64,000 bases of DNA from Lepeophtheirus salmonis (Eukaryota; Arthropoda; Copepoda; Siphonostomatoida; Caligidae), in contig NC_052131.2 of the NCBI RefSeq assembly GCF_016086655.4, positions 35,341,705-35,405,704 of the forward strand. The letters run 5' to 3'. The translations under genes were made by a program, and so were the position numbers. The notes under the pieces are model-generated. The model saw only the letters and a program-made list of their open reading frames with translations, had not been told where the DNA came from and did not search any database. Shown one piece after another: positions 45,719 to 58,824 of this stretch (the stretch's first letter is position 1; each line of letters begins with the position of its first letter).

Positions 45719-48554
45719 GATCGTGATGATAAACAACTCCAATAATATTCTTGTCTTATTTATAAGGAAATTATAATAAAAACACGATTTAGTATTGATA
45801 TTGTACGTAAATTGGTCTAAAAAAAAAGATTTGGTTAACTTTAAAAGAATTATAACATGGGACATCTTATTTTAGAATTATATATATGTATTTGAACTCA
45901 TTCAACCTCACTCATACCTCCCCATCCCATTGACTTTAATCTTTTTTACTATTGTGAGATATTGGAACCGATCAAATATTATTGTATAATTTATATTTGA
46001 GTGCATGCGAATTATTCCAGCCGGATTCAACTGATATGTCCATTTTACCCTTTCCTTTCAGTTTTGGTCTTTGATTTCCGGATATATCCTTGTCGGCTTT
46101 TCCATCTTCAATAAGCAATTTAATGCAATAAATTGGCACATTTAACTACTTTGAATTATTAGAGATCCTGAATTCTGCAAATCAGACTTAGGATTTGCTG
46201 TTTTTTATGTCAAACTTTTTCTTATAAATTATTTCAAAATATTTTTGAAATTGGACCGTCACTAAACCTTCCAGATTATTTTGAGCACTCAGTAAATAAT
46301 CGATTTATTTTTCACCACAGATATCCAACATTATGGCCCATGACAGCCCTTTTAATGTTGAAGTACGGCCCATTACTCATCTACCTTCAATTAGATTTTT
46401 AAGCAAAATTGTCAAAATATATCATAACACGTAGAAAAACCCTATTACGTTTTATGATTGTTTTAAAACTATTGCTCTATGGAAAAGGAAAATTTAATTA
46501 AAAAACAGACGGGGAAAAAATTTCAACAGATTTATTTTCTAAAGAGAAACATTATGAATTGAGGGGAAAAATTTAATTTCTTTATAAAAATTGAAAAAAC
46601 AAGCCCCCTCCTCCCCTTCAAAAATAAAAATCCTAATCCTTTGGACACCCCTGAACAGGATTACTATTTTTGCCTGAAAAAATTATAAATATTATTTTTA
46701 TATATTTGGCCTAAATTTGATATAAATATATTTTTAATTGTTATTTTTATGAAACAATTTTTTATGAAAATAAAATAAATAAGTCATATATGACATCACC
46801 ATATATTTCATGTGGCAATTTTACTCATTATCTCAAAAGGTTGGACATCCATTTGTTATAAAACCATTAACATGTCGATATAACTTTGAATCTGAGCTTG
46901 AACATTTCTACAAACATTGACAATGTTTTTGTTCTTAAAAAAATCTTACTAGTCAGGACCCCACTTGTCATTTAGAGTAAGTTATATTTCCTCACATATA
47001 GAGTTTTGGCAATATATAGTAGCTGGCAATAACCTATAAGATTTGTTCAAAATGATAAAAGGTCTCCAATAGCTGATTTTTCCCCGTTTCCTTATCAAGG
47101 AATGAGGATTATTTTTCCCCTGGAATGAGATTAATGAACTAACATTTCCTCTCTATGTAGTTTAATAGACTTAATAGTAAAGGATTACTCCCTTTGGAGG
47201 AAAAAGTGAAAATAATAAGTGTTTAAATTATCAAAAATGTTTTTGTAAGAAAATACTGAACATTTTTTTTTAATTTTTTTTGGAAAGTTATTTCTAAGGT
47301 CTAAAACATAATTTTGTAATTAACTATGTAATATATATTCACTATCAATTTGAATCTCTGAGTCAGTTTATTGATGATACTAATTTCTTTAATTTTTTTA
47401 CTATATAATTATTTTTAGATCGCAAAATACAATTTTTTTTGCAGACTTTCCTTGACAATTCCTCTCCTGCGATTACAGACACTCAATAAAAGTTACATGT
47501 GATATAATGTAAGATTTTGTAAAAATAAAAAGCATTCTTTCATTGACATTTTTACATCTTTTTAGAACAGCTTCTCTGTCTTCTAGTTTTAATTAATAAT
47601 AGATGTGTCGAATACGTAACTCAATATAATTTTCACTTTTATATATGTTTTTGTATCTTTTATAATATTGAAGTTGAGTTTGCTTTATATATTTTTTATT
47701 TGTTGGTAAATGAATTAAATACTCTTTAAAAATAAAAGTTATAGAAAGTTTAAATGAAAAATAGACATAGAATGTTAATGCAAATATAGAAAAACAATAG
47801 TTTATTACTCACACTATGTATTTACAGATACTAAAATAAGCATATGATAGACCTTACATTAATAAACAAGTTATTTTTCGAAATTTGTATTGTGGAAAAG
47901 TATGCTTTTGGGGAATCTATTTGACAAAAAATTGGATCTATTGTTTAATATTTATTAGTTTTAATAAAATGTATTCCAGATTTTTGGGGAACTGAAACTA
48001 TTTATAAGATATATTAGACCTATTGAATAATATATTTTTTGAACTTTGATATTTTTTTTGCATTGTATCCCATTCCTTCAGATGTAAGAAGCTGAAATAT
48101 CATTTTTTACGGATATATTTATGTTCTTTATAACCTACCTCATTGGCTTTAAAGTTTCTCCAAAATGCTATTTTTGATTATTTTGGGTAGTTGTTGTTCA
48201 GAAAGTATAAGAAAACACACAATTTAATGCTTAAATGGAGATTAAACTAAAATACTATTATTTTTTAGTGATACTTCTTATATATATTAATACTTACGTA
48301 TCAAGATTTCCCAATACAATATAGAAAAAGAGAAAAATCTAGGTGCACGGATGGCAGTATTAAAAATGTATACTCCCATCTATCAATGTTGTTTTTTCTT
48401 AGATTTGCTCTTTTTTTTTTGGAAAATATATCAATATTTTCGAAAGATTATATATATACCTCAATTTCTTATTTCAAATCATTTTTTTATACGACTTTGA
48501 AAATCAGAATAATATAATAATTTTATTTTTGTATGTTTTCTTATATTTTTATTA
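45719..48554. other. Stretch without recognisable gene
   Basis: No gene was assigned. The region 46000-46420 is somewhat less AT-rich but has no recognisable motif. The copia long terminal repeat expected near the upper end of this interval could not be identified. Confidence 0.45.
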
Positions 48555-50330
48555 CTAAAAAGCCATATATTCGGCTTCAACAGTCGATAAGGCAAATGAC
48601 TTTTGTCTTTTACAGAACATAGGTCCTTCATTGTATAGAAAAATTAAACCCCTTGTTGACTTCCTATCGTTATAACGTCATGATCTTCAGCACAATCAGA
48701 ATATGAAAAACCTACTCTCCTTTATTACTTTTGCCATAACAAAGACCAAGATTCCTTGTGTTATTTAATAAAAGCAATATTATTTTCAATGCAACTCAGT
48801 GTGTAGATCCAGGATCATCACAATAACGGGAAAGAGCTCCAACTGGATATTCTAAATCAGGTCTTGTTCCAGTAGATAAGTAGATGAGACTACCAACAAT
48901 TGATAGATATTCAGCAGGTTTTGATATTTCTATTATACAATTTTTATCAGCTTTGTTTCAAAAGCTACCTTTTGCTATCCTCTAATTCAGTTCTAGTTGG
49001 AATGTTCAGACAAAATTTTGACTCACCAATCCATATTACATATATCCTTTTTTCATATCTTGTATTATATTTATTCCAAGAAAATATCTCACAGGTTATC
49101 CATCAGTAGTCACAAACTTAAAATTTATCTTCTTGATTAAATTAATCAATGGGTATTCAGAACCAATGAGTAAATTATAATCTACATAATCAGCAATTAA
49201 AGCTTTCCCTTTGATAGTAAACAGACATGGATCTTCCTTTGTATGTACAAAATTGATTTGTTTTAGATGCTAACCAAAAATAAAATTCCAACATGTAGAG
49301 GGGCTCACTATAATCTAAATAATCTCTTTAATTTCCAGACCAACTGTTCATTTCGAGCTGCACAGAACCCTTCTTGTTGTTCAAAATAAACGTTTTAAGA
49401 TAAGTCATCATTCAGAAAAATAGTTTTAACATCAACCTGATGTACTTTAAGCCCTTTTCCAGCAGCTATTGCCATGAGAAATCGTAGTTTCAAACTTAAT
49501 TACAGGACTTAAAGTTTCATAACAATCTTTTGCATATCTTTAAGAATAATCCTTGCTACTAGCCGTTCCTTAAATCTAGCAGGCATATATTCTTCATCTT
49601 TCTTCAATTTAAAGCCCATTTTGTTTTTATAACACATATATTATCAGGACGTTCTACCAAATCCAAAACATCATTTATCTTTAAGGATATCGTCCTCTGA
49701 ATTTGCTCCATCACTTGAATTTTCAAATATCCTGGTCAAGAAAGTGATAGTATTTGAGTTCTCAAATACTATCACTTTCTTGACAAGCTAAGGAGCCCAA
49801 TCTTTTTCATGATTAAAATATGACATTTTCATCCACGAAAGTTATTCTTATCTCTCTTAGATTAATATAGTTTATAATTTGTTTTTTTATTCCCAATTTT
49901 ACTTACAAAAGCTTCCCTTATATGTTCGTTATCAAAAAGTCCACCATTTACATCCACTCTACTCTGTCTCAAGCAAGGCCTAAGGCAACAATTACGTTGT
50001 GATCTTTCCTCAAATCTATTCAGAGTCCAATATGAACTGACATTTCAAACTCCCTAACAAATTCTGATCTTTATTATATATCTTTTATGTGAAGAATCAA
50101 ATGTAGTTACTTTATAATTAGAGGTTCTCTTTTTAAAAATTAGAAAATGAAATAAAAACACTATTCACGTTGCAATCAATACCAAACCTCAATCAATAAT
50201 TTTTTTGTTTTTACAACCATATTGATGAACCTGTAAGAGGTCTGCAACCAACTTATTCAGAACCCATGCTTAAAAACATGGGCTTATCGAAATCCTTTCA
50301 TAATTTCCAACCATTTCTGCACTGATTGTT
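48555..50330 (-). pseudogene. Ty1/copia-type retrotransposon pol relic
   Basis: The reverse strand carries fragments of a copia polyprotein in the right order. From about 50000 there are integrase-like scraps. RVDVNGGLFDNEHIREAF at about 49965-49915 is tentative. A clear reverse transcriptase start follows around 49640-49400: KMGFKLKKDEEYMPARFKER, LVARIILKDMQ, MAIAAGKGLKVHQVDVKTIF, and LNDDLS, then EQQEGFCAARNEQLVWKLKR (about 49390-49330). The RT end and RNase H part read YLSIVGSLIYLSTGTRPDLE, YPVGALSRYCDDPGS (48905-48805), and finally KSFALSTVEAEYMAF before a stop at 48555. The VDVKTxFLN and SxVEAEYMA words are hallmark copia motifs. Frameshifts and stops are frequent. I found no long terminal repeats. 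A 24-bp palindrome lies inside. Confidence 0.8.
49735..49784. repeat. Perfect 24-bp palindrome with 2-nt loop
   Basis: The left arm 49735-49758 (gtcaagaaagtgatagtatt, then tgag) and right arm 49761-49784 are exact reverse complements separated by tt. The fold-back lies inside the copia relic and has no counterpart in copia coding logic, so it arose as a local inverted duplication. Confidence 0.97.
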
Positions 50331-53300
50331 CAAGTGAGGCTTTATCCTCACAACAAATCATTTTTTTCGTTTTTAAACAGTACCCCAAGTTGCATCAACT
50401 TGAGTATTTTCACTTTTTATAGAGAGTTCTGTAATTAAAAAAGATGTAAAGAATATCTTTTAGAAAGCAAAAATGACTTTTTGTAGTTATAATAAAAAAA
50501 AGGATTTTTATTTTTGAGAGCTTTTATTAACTCCAGGCGATAAGAAATTAATTTACAACTACCTTTAAGTATGAACTTTTTAATATTTTTTATGTCTATC
50601 GTCTGAAGTACCTTACTCAATAATATATATTAAAAAAGTATAAATTATTTTGTATGTTTTGCGTTACTCAAGATTCTAGCATTAATCGAGAGTGTTGTTC
50701 CATTGAAAGTAATGGCTTTTGGGATCCCCAGACCTGCCCTTTAACTCCTCCCATATAAATCCGATCAATTACTTATTTTAGGGGGAGTTAGAAATGAAGG
50801 TATTTCCCATTTCACACAACAGCATCGCTCTTTGAAGGCCTCCTTCATCAAGTACAGGGACAAAATCTCCCCTGTGGACGTGGTCTAGGCCTGTAAATTC
50901 TATAGGCCTTGTATGAAGCGAATGATTGTCGAAGATGGTACACACATTGAATATTTTTTTTCTTTTGTTGAAAATAAATTTTTCCAACATCTATTTCCTT
51001 CCCGTATTGATTTGGATAAAGTAAAGGTGGTTTGGATTTTCAGGAACGACCAAGTACAAGAAAACATTAAGTATGCATATAAAATATCTTACCTTAACGA
51101 AATTTGTAAAACAGTTTCAAAGTTCTTGTATTTTTTAATACAAGATAGTAGAATATATTTGAAAAAAGTACATGAACTTGATGTAACAAAGTATAGGAAG
51201 AGTTCATCTCATGTATTCAATAACAACTGTCTATGGATGGTGAATTAGAGGAAAGATGGACTAGTGTCTATATTTACCAAGTCAGAGCTACTTCTCCTGT
51301 TCAAGCCTGGCGACTCATTAATGTTTGAATAAATGTTAATCTGTGGCGTTTATAATTTATCGTTCATACTGATTTAATTTATAATTACGTTTAGGAAAGC
51401 AGCTAGCAAAGGCTTAAGAATTGACAATGTTCTTCTCTGTATTAGGTTTACATCTCGTTAAAGACAGTTAAAAAGTCAAATGTGTAAGGGCAAGGCAAAA
51501 TGTTGATGTTTCATATGAAATATTGGACAACATCCACAATGTTTCTAAAATTATCACAAATAATAGAAATGCCACTAGTATTTATGAAATTTTGTCTGGA
51601 CATTTTCTTAATATAAGTACAAAATGGACATATTTAAATGTGTTTCTTAGCTTTTGTAGACTCCAATAACTTTATAACAAATATGTATCCCCATCAAATA
51701 TTTCATTTTACATTTATAAGCTACTGATACTGGCAATAAGTAAAGCTTCTACCGACGTCCCATGAATCATTGGATATTATTTTAAAACTATAGGTATCAT
51801 ATTTGAGTCATATCTTTATAAACTTTATACCAGATTTTTTTATTATCTTTCCAAATATTTATTACCTGTAATGGATTAAGTGTGAGTCCTTGCTAGATTA
51901 GCTTGGATGAGGTCATATTAAATTAGCTACTAGCACCTATGGTAAAGGGGCAATGAATCCAACATGATAACAATGTTTGACATATGCAGGAATTACTCAA
52001 TTGTCGATTCTAAATTCTTCTCATTATCAGTGATGAATAGAAGATGATAATTGAAGTGTTATTTTTATACTGGCAACGTGAGAATTTTTTTTTATACAAA
52101 ACCTGTTGTCATTAATGTATTATTCTTGAAGATAGAACATTAAGTATTAAATAATCCCTTGTATGTCAATGATGATGATTAACACTGGGGATTTGTTGTA
52201 GTGTTATAAATGTTGTTTTTATTACCCTCAAAGTAGAATCGATGATCGAAAAGGGAGTAATTCCTGCATATATCATTGCTTGATACATATTGGAGGTTTG
52301 TGATTAAATTATCATCTTTATTTAAGGTTACCAATTTGGAATCGCCTGAATAATTGCAGTTCTACCGATATCTCTAATTAAATTATTTCAAATGGTCAAC
52401 CAATTGAAGGTAAAAAATATCATAGTTTAGACTAACCTAGATTTAAGGCTAGACCCTCAAACTTGCAACAGCCCCGGCTAAATATTAGGGTTTCTTTAAT
52501 TTTTAATTTAAGGAAGTACAATATGTAAATACAATAATAATAGTTCAACATAACAAGATTCAGGTCCATCCATTAAAAATGAAAATATTATTGGTGGTGT
52601 TAACAATATATGAGCCAACCATAAATAAACGGACCCATGAGCAACTTTTTAAATAATTATAATGTTAACTAATTATCATCATAATTTATATATTTTCTTG
52701 TCAATCCCTAATTTATATAAAGTTGAACATTAAAAAAAGTAGATCGTTTTGTTACTTTTTTATGCATTATTTTATACACAATTATTAATAAATAATCGGT
52801 ATCGTCACTGTTCATAAAGATTGTATCATAATTGGAACCAGCTCAAATTTTTGTATCGGTGCATCTCAAAACAAGAAACAACTCTTTTTACAAAAGAAAA
52901 CCTTTTCACAAAAAAATAGATAATTGTTGCTTTATGTTAAGGAGGAAATATTTATTCCAACGGATAGCACGTTTTTATTTTCAATACTGATGTGTAGTTT
53001 TTATTCTGTGAAAAAAATGACTTGTGCTGTATATGGCAAATATGCAAAATATAATAAAAAGGTTGACGAAATCATTAAAAAATTCCTTTTTCTCCTGGGA
53101 TATTTAATGACCTGCTGATTTTTTTGTGCAATTGAAATTTTGTCTATGTCGTACTATGACAGCGTTATAGAAGCTCTGAGCGAATCCAAATTTGCATTAA
53201 AGATACAGCAAAAATTGACCTTTAATACGACTCTAAATTGTAAGGTTTGGAGTTTTTATGCAGATCAAAAAATAGCTATATTCTTGCTTGTAAGTTTGGG

Positions 53301-54459
53301 TTTTTCTTGGATATATGTAGATATAATTGGTTTTTTTTAATAAAGTAGCCAGTTTCGATGGAGATGCTAACGGTATCTGCAGCCTCATTGGTACAGATAC
53401 TGTCACAGAAGAGATTGCATTGGCGTTGGCTTATTTTTTGTAGTTCTGACATGCTTACGCTTAGATATATGACAGCCAAACACAACTTGTCTATTTTTTA
53501 TTCAGTTTTCGTTTGGTTGATTAATCAAACTGTGTATCGCTATCATCTTCATTATTCATTATAGCCGTTAATCTGCAATATTAAAAAGTGATCTCTTATC
53601 CAATAATCATAGGTCTTAAAATAGGAAGGAAGGCAATGAGGATAATGTTAATCGCTGACAAAGTCTCTGTATTTATTGCTGGTTCACAGGACAAAGTAAA
53701 AACTGCTTTATTATAACTGGAAAAGGTGTTAGTCCAATTTCCGATTTTTTTACTTTTTTTAGATAAATAAATAAAGAAATTCAGGAGTTTTTAGCTCCAT
53801 TTCCAAAGGGATAAATATATAATTTCTTGTTGATCTCTCATCATATATATATATATTTATAGGCCATCATATTATTTTTACGAATAAATTTTGGTTATCA
53901 CATACAAGTGTTTAGTTACACTTTTTTATAACATTAGTAAATAGAATTATAATACTGAATCAAATAAATAAAATGTAGGATTCTTATAATATAAAATATA
54001 TATATTGAAGAAGTGATTTGACAATGATAAACCAAAAGATCTTATGAGATAAATAACAGTTTTTTTTCTCTTTATTTTTGGAAGAAAGGTTCATGGTACA
54101 ATAAAGGTAACAACCTGATATTTGCATGTATATAATTAATTATACTCTGTACCCAACTAGGAATTACAGTTATAACTCTTCAAGAAATCTTATATTTTGT
54201 TATTCTCTGTCTATTAGCTACAAACGGAATAGGTATTACTTTATACATATATGATCACTTCTCAAGAATGAATGAATATGCATAACAGCATTGGAAAATA
54301 AAAACACTGCTAAAATTATTAACTATTAAAAATCTCTCACGCTGAAAATGATTATTATCGGGTATCATCATGATCACTTTACATTGGAAATGTATTTTTA
54401 TTTCACATTGCTCACATTTCTCAATCATAATTGTGTTATATATTTTATGCTAAAACAAA
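50331..54459. other. Stretch without recognisable gene
   Basis: No transposon protein was recognised. The forward frame 50913-51248 (111 codons, EYFFSFVENKFFQHLFPSR) and the opposite frame 50778-50990 (GLDHVHRGDFVPVLDEGGLQ) overlap. The reverse one is more coding-like in composition and may be a transposon scrap, but I cannot name it. The forward frames at 52924-53118 and 53140-53340 are unassigned. A short TA-rich run lies near 53845. Confidence 0.4.
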
Positions 54460-54930
54460 GATTTTCTGGCTCTTGTTTTTGTTTCTTCAATTAGACAGGC
54501 TTTTGGGATAACGATTCGCATTCCTTTTAAAATTAAACCATCATCAGCTAATAAGTGTTTTCTATATTTTTTGTTAATTTAACTAATCTATTTTCTAATT
54601 TATTCTTATCTCTTCGACCATTTTCTACCAAACCAACTAAAATTTTGTAATCTAACCTTCATCTGCCTTGGCAATACTTCGAGTTCCTCCAATTATATTG
54701 GATCAACAAAATTGATATTACAAATTATTTATAAAAAGACTCAATTTGTATCAGTGCTAATTGAGTTAAATTTTTTATTTTATTTCTCAATATATCTTCT
54801 TCTTCTTCAGGGTCTTTCTACTGGGGCACGTGACAGTGCATCAGCGATACCATGGTATTTTAACTACTTTAGAGTGATAATGCTCTTGATGCATTCATAT
54901 TTTCATAAGTTTTGCATTATTAATTTGGTT
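54460..54930 (-). pseudogene. Ty3/gypsy-type pol fragment (RNase H end to integrase linker)
   Basis: The reverse strand encodes the end of a gypsy RNase H domain, with KYHGIADALSRAPVE at about 54860-54810; the ADALSR word is a hallmark. It is followed by an acidic stretch (PEEEE-like) and the linker toward integrase: LVGLVENGRRDKNKLENRLV (about 54640-54590) and LADDGLILKGMRIVIPKACL (about 54550-54490). The reverse transcriptase proper and the integrase core are missing. Several frame changes and stops are present. It probably belongs to the same insertion as the gag-like frame at 55428-55772, with a large deletion between. Confidence 0.75.
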
Positions 54931-55427
54931 TAATAAATATTTGTAGAAGATGGTTGGGAGAGATTGAGTATTCTTAATAATTGCAAAGTGAGTTAATCCG
55001 CTTAGGTTGTATGAAATTATTAATTGTACTTTTGCAGTTAAAAGACAAATAGCAGCGACTCGATACAAATTATTTAGAAGAAAACAAGGGTTATTGTTTG
55101 AAAGTCTCAGTAGAAGAGGCAGTAATTTTCGAAATTAAGGCTAAAAGAAAGTTTAGCTGCAATTTACCTTTTTTCCTTCAGATATTCAGTAATATTTTAT
55201 ATTACTTAATTTGGAGTGTTATTGTGTTAGCAGGAATATCTACAAAATATTGCACTTTTGTGAGAATTCAGGTGAACAACATGTTCATAAGATTAATATT
55301 TGCTTTTCCCTAGTTTTTTCTATTATTTAAGTTAATTTTACAAAATTATTCCGTGTTTTTAACCATTTAAGAAAGTCTGAACAATTAATCTCGTCTTCGA
55401 TAGATTGGGTGGTATGATATGAATTCT

Positions 55428-55772
55428 TTATGAGTTTTTATATTTTCTCTCAATCGTGTCTACTTTTGTACCAGATAAGTTTGATTTTAAATATTGATCT
55501 ACTTCACCCTCAATTTCTATTGATCTAATTATTAACTGAAAGATTTTATCCATTTCAGCTTCGATCTTTGCAGATAATTCATCCATCTGTGATAAAAATC
55601 TAATCCGTTTTAAGATTAAATTCTCAACAACTTCCCTTATTGTCTCCATATTACTTTTAATGTTGGAGTTATTTGAAGTCCTCACTATTAAAATATAATT
55701 CACATATTTTATTTGTGCATCAAATGATCTTAACTGTGCTTCTGTTGATTTGGTATCTTTGTAAGACGGCAT
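55428..55772 (-). CDS. Gag-like N-terminal ORF of a retrotransposon
   Basis: This is an uninterrupted, ATG-started frame of 114 codons: MPSYKDTKSTEAQLRSFDAQ, then KYVNYILIVRTSNNSNIKSN, VENLILKRIRFLSQMDELSA and QYLKSNLSGTKVDTIERKYK. The charged, helical, coiled-coil-prone composition and the position 5' of a gypsy pol scrap on the same strand suggest the start of a gag protein, which forms the particle that carries the element's RNA. It is unusual in being intact when the associated pol is wrecked. No zinc knuckle or protease is visible. The family (gypsy versus BEL/Pao) is not settled. It could also be a host-like protein by convergence. Confidence 0.5.
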   Translation of the reverse strand: MPSYKDTKSTEAQLRSFDAQIKYVNYILIVRTSNNSNIKSNMETIREVVENLILKRIRFLSQMDELSAKIEAEMDKIFQLIIRSIEIEGEVDQYLKSNLSGTKVDTIERKYKNS

Positions 55773-55923
55773 TTGTTAAAATGTATTTCAAATAGGTCTA
55801 AAGATGCTTACAAATGATTTTTATGCACTACTGACTGCGTGATGTAACGATGGGTTTGATGTTCTCTAATTGACTGACAATATATTTTATCTAACATAAT
55901 CTAACAAATAAAATATACATTTA

Positions 55924-57142
55924 CAGAGTGCAATAGTGAAATTTTCCACGTCATTTAAATTAATTTTTTCGCCCTAATTAAGGTTTCAGATGACATTTCA
56001 AGCAATGTTCAAATAAATGTGTTGTTTTCCAAGCGCATTGTTTTTATTCGATCAAAAAAATGAGTGAACAGGGATAAAAAAGACAAAGGGTTTCGGATCC
56101 TCTGGACGCAGGTCTTGATCCAAAAATAATTTCAGACATTGTCAGCGTGACCTTGATGACAGTTCGGAAAATCAGGATTACCAAAGAGAATGGAAAAAAG
56201 TCAAAAGGAAGGCAGGAAGTGGAGGAAATTGTTTGAAGCGAGATTAAACAATAAACAAGTACATGGAGGCCAAGATTAATGAATATCCAACAGCAACAAC
56301 GCACTACATGGCTGACCGTTCAACGTGGACAATCAGGAGTGCAGTTCATGATCACCTCTGACTTAAGAGATTTGTTAGGATTACAAGACATCTCCTCACC
56401 GACAGGAAGAAGGCCTCAAAAGAAGTCCTTAATTACTTGAAGAGTCAGTCGTCGACTATGAACAACTTCACAGTCGATCAGGTTTTGAACAGAAGAAACG
56501 ACATATTTATAGCAGCATCATCTGAGGACGTCCAAGGCACCTTCAGTACAAAATATCCGACCCAAAAATGTTCTTGGGATCCATTGCCTTGGATGGAAAG
56601 AAAATGGATCCCAACTTCTTCCAGCCCAATGAAAAAATCTGAACTGAGGCCTACAATAAGGATCAGAGTTGAAAAATATTGGCCTAGCTGAACTATCCTG
56701 AGAACAACTAAGTGTGAACTCAAAACAGTGCCCCCAGCCATACCACCTTGAAGACAAAGAGCTTTTTCATGAAGTAATTTGCTTATTTCTGGAGTAAGAC
56801 CTTCTTACCCTCATCATATCCGGATCTCAATCCCCTAGACTTCAGTGTGTCTTAGAGAGCTAAGTTGGAAAGTTATCAAATAAAAATGTGCAGGTCAAGG
56901 CCAGCATCAAGGAGCAATTTGCCAACATGTCAACCAAATACATTGTGGCAGCCTTTGCCAAATACTGACCTTGAGTGGAGGCTTTGATAGAAGCTGGAGA
57001 CATTTGTATTGAATAATTCTTGCCAAAATTAATTGCTTAAAGTTTTTTTGATAAAACTTTTCTTAATATTTTTCTAATAAAAAGTTATTAAGATTTTGGT
57101 TTTGCTTCTTCATCGCAAAAAAATTCCCTCTCGCACTCTATG
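55924..57142 (+). mobile_element. Complete-length Tc1-like transposon
   Basis: A 1,219-bp element lies between TA at 55922-55923 and TA at 57143-57144. The left end cagagtgcaatagtgaaatt is mirrored by the right end (reverse complement catagagtgcgagagggaat), about 22 bp imperfect with a one-base offset at the tip. The transposase is on the forward strand. It belongs to a different subfamily from the element at 43258, with different terminal repeats and helix-turn-helix. Confidence 0.85.
56060..57016 (+). pseudogene. Tc1-like transposase, catalytic triad disrupted twice
   Basis: An ATG at 56060 starts MSEQG and is soon broken by a stop. The helix-turn-helix reads VSDPLDAGLDPKIISDIVSV and TVRKIRITKENGKKSKRKAG (56085-56205). 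YMEAKINEYPTATTHYMAD, then FVRITRHLLTDRKKA and VLNYLKSQSSTM follow. The next words are NNFTVDQVLNRRND, where families have a short block with the first catalytic aspartate, so that block is deleted. After GTFSTKYPTQ and frame changes, VWTQ-type text reads TQNSAPSHTTLKTK, with asparagine at the second catalytic position. YPDLNPLDFSV keeps the third aspartate. KASIKEQFANMSTKYIVAAF and LIEAGDICIE end at a stop at 57014-57016. The protein is inactive by stops, frameshifts and loss of two of three catalytic residues. Confidence 0.88.
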
Positions 57143-57144
57143 TA

Positions 57145-58815
57145 TATAATTTTTTATATAGAAATTATATGTAAATAATATACAACATCTTTGGAAATAT
57201 TTAGATCATTAGGAGGCAATCTCTTGCCGATTGATTTCGGGAGAGTATCCTCTTGTAAGTTCTATGTCGTTACAAAGTTGTTTGTATTTTAGAAAAACCG
57301 CAAGAAAATATATTTATGTCAATCATGCATTTAACAGTAAACCACTTAATAAATTTTAAAAAAAAATATTCCAAAAGCCTAAGATTAGAAAAATTGTGTT
57401 AAGTATTTAAATTAGTACCGTAAACTTGTATCAGTCCTTATTATATGACTGAAAATTGGCCCCGTTCCACATTTCATGTAGTGCAGTCCCGCCTCAACCC
57501 TATTATTGGTCCTTGATAAACGCCCTAAAATTGAAAGAGCCCTCTTCAAAGCACCATTTTCACGAAAAACTATGCAAAGCTTCTCAGTTTACGATTTAAA
57601 TTAATTTTGCAAAACTCAGACTATCTTAAAAATCTTTGGACAATAAGAATAAAGGCTATATATGAAAATACTATGGTCATAACTGTATTACAATAACTTT
57701 TCAGGGCCTTAGAGAAATATATAACACGCTAAAGCGTCTATGTAAATACTGGCACCAGATGGCACTTTCTTGGGAAATTTCTATTGATTAAGTATATGTA
57801 ACTTATTCTCTATTGAAAAAATTAACCAAACCCCTAATTATCGACTCACTGTCAGTTTAATAAAAAAAATCACCTCTGTTAAAGAACTTAAGAGAGGTAA
57901 AGGTGAAATCAATAACTTGATCATCTATGTAGCAGTAGGATCTTCGGCTAGAGACACGACTGAGCAAAAATTTGGCTAACCTTATTTTATCTTTTCTACT
58001 ATTGTCAAAAAGTGAATCCCATTACAAAAATTGTTGATAACCTCATTTTGGAAAAGTATGGAAAGAAACTGTCGCACACAAACTGGCTCTTTGAGCCCTT
58101 TATTGTAAAAAAAGTTGAATACAAGTGATATTAATATTTGCTAAAATTCTTTGGCTAATCTATACAGTTTGGAATGGAGGAAATGATTGTCCGTTTCATG
58201 AATTCTATAGACTTACAAATATTATTTTTGTACTATATATATATATTTTTACAAGTCAGGAAAAAATATTTTAGTTTTATATTCAAATGTAACCCTTTTA
58301 CACAAAATGTTTGTCCTTTTACTAAATGGTTTTTTCTATTTTTTTCACCTAATTCTAAATTTATTTTTGTCATTTTAAGTAGTTTGATGTACGGTTAATT
58401 TTCTTTCTTTATCTGTAGTCAGATATTTATTTATCCAATATATCCTTAGAAAACATATTGTTTATCAATAACAAAATTAACTGAGTGAAAAAATATTTAC
58501 TTATTTGAATTTATTTTATAAGTGCATTTTTTGTTTATCAATGCACATCTTGGCTTTCTTGAGATGAAAATATATGATTTTTTCATTAATTATGAGTATT
58601 TTCAAAATTTTAAAGCCATTATAATTTTAATTGTCACATGCCACTACCAACAAACTGGATCGTTAAAAAGTTCTTATGACAATTTTGAAAATTTTGAAAA
58701 TCTCAATGTTTATTTCAACAATTGATATTTCCTTCCAGAAAGATCAGATTCTTCTTTCTTTATTTATGTAAAATTGAAAATATTAGAATTGATTATCATG
58801 TTGGAAAAACAACAT
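57145..58815. other. Stretch without recognisable gene
   Basis: Nothing was assigned. The sequence around 57420-57610 and 57860-58100 is less AT-rich, with no motif I can name. The forward frames 58174-58398 and 58522-58725 are phenylalanine-rich and chance-like. Confidence 0.45.
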
Positions 58816-58824
58816 AGATAGAAG

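Noticed and set aside
50778..51248. Overlapping ORFs on both strands as a host gene
   Set aside because: Neither has a recognisable domain or splice context. The reverse frame is suggestive of an element scrap but cannot be named.
53840..53865. TA microsatellite as a significant feature
   Set aside because: Short and unremarkable in a genome of this composition.
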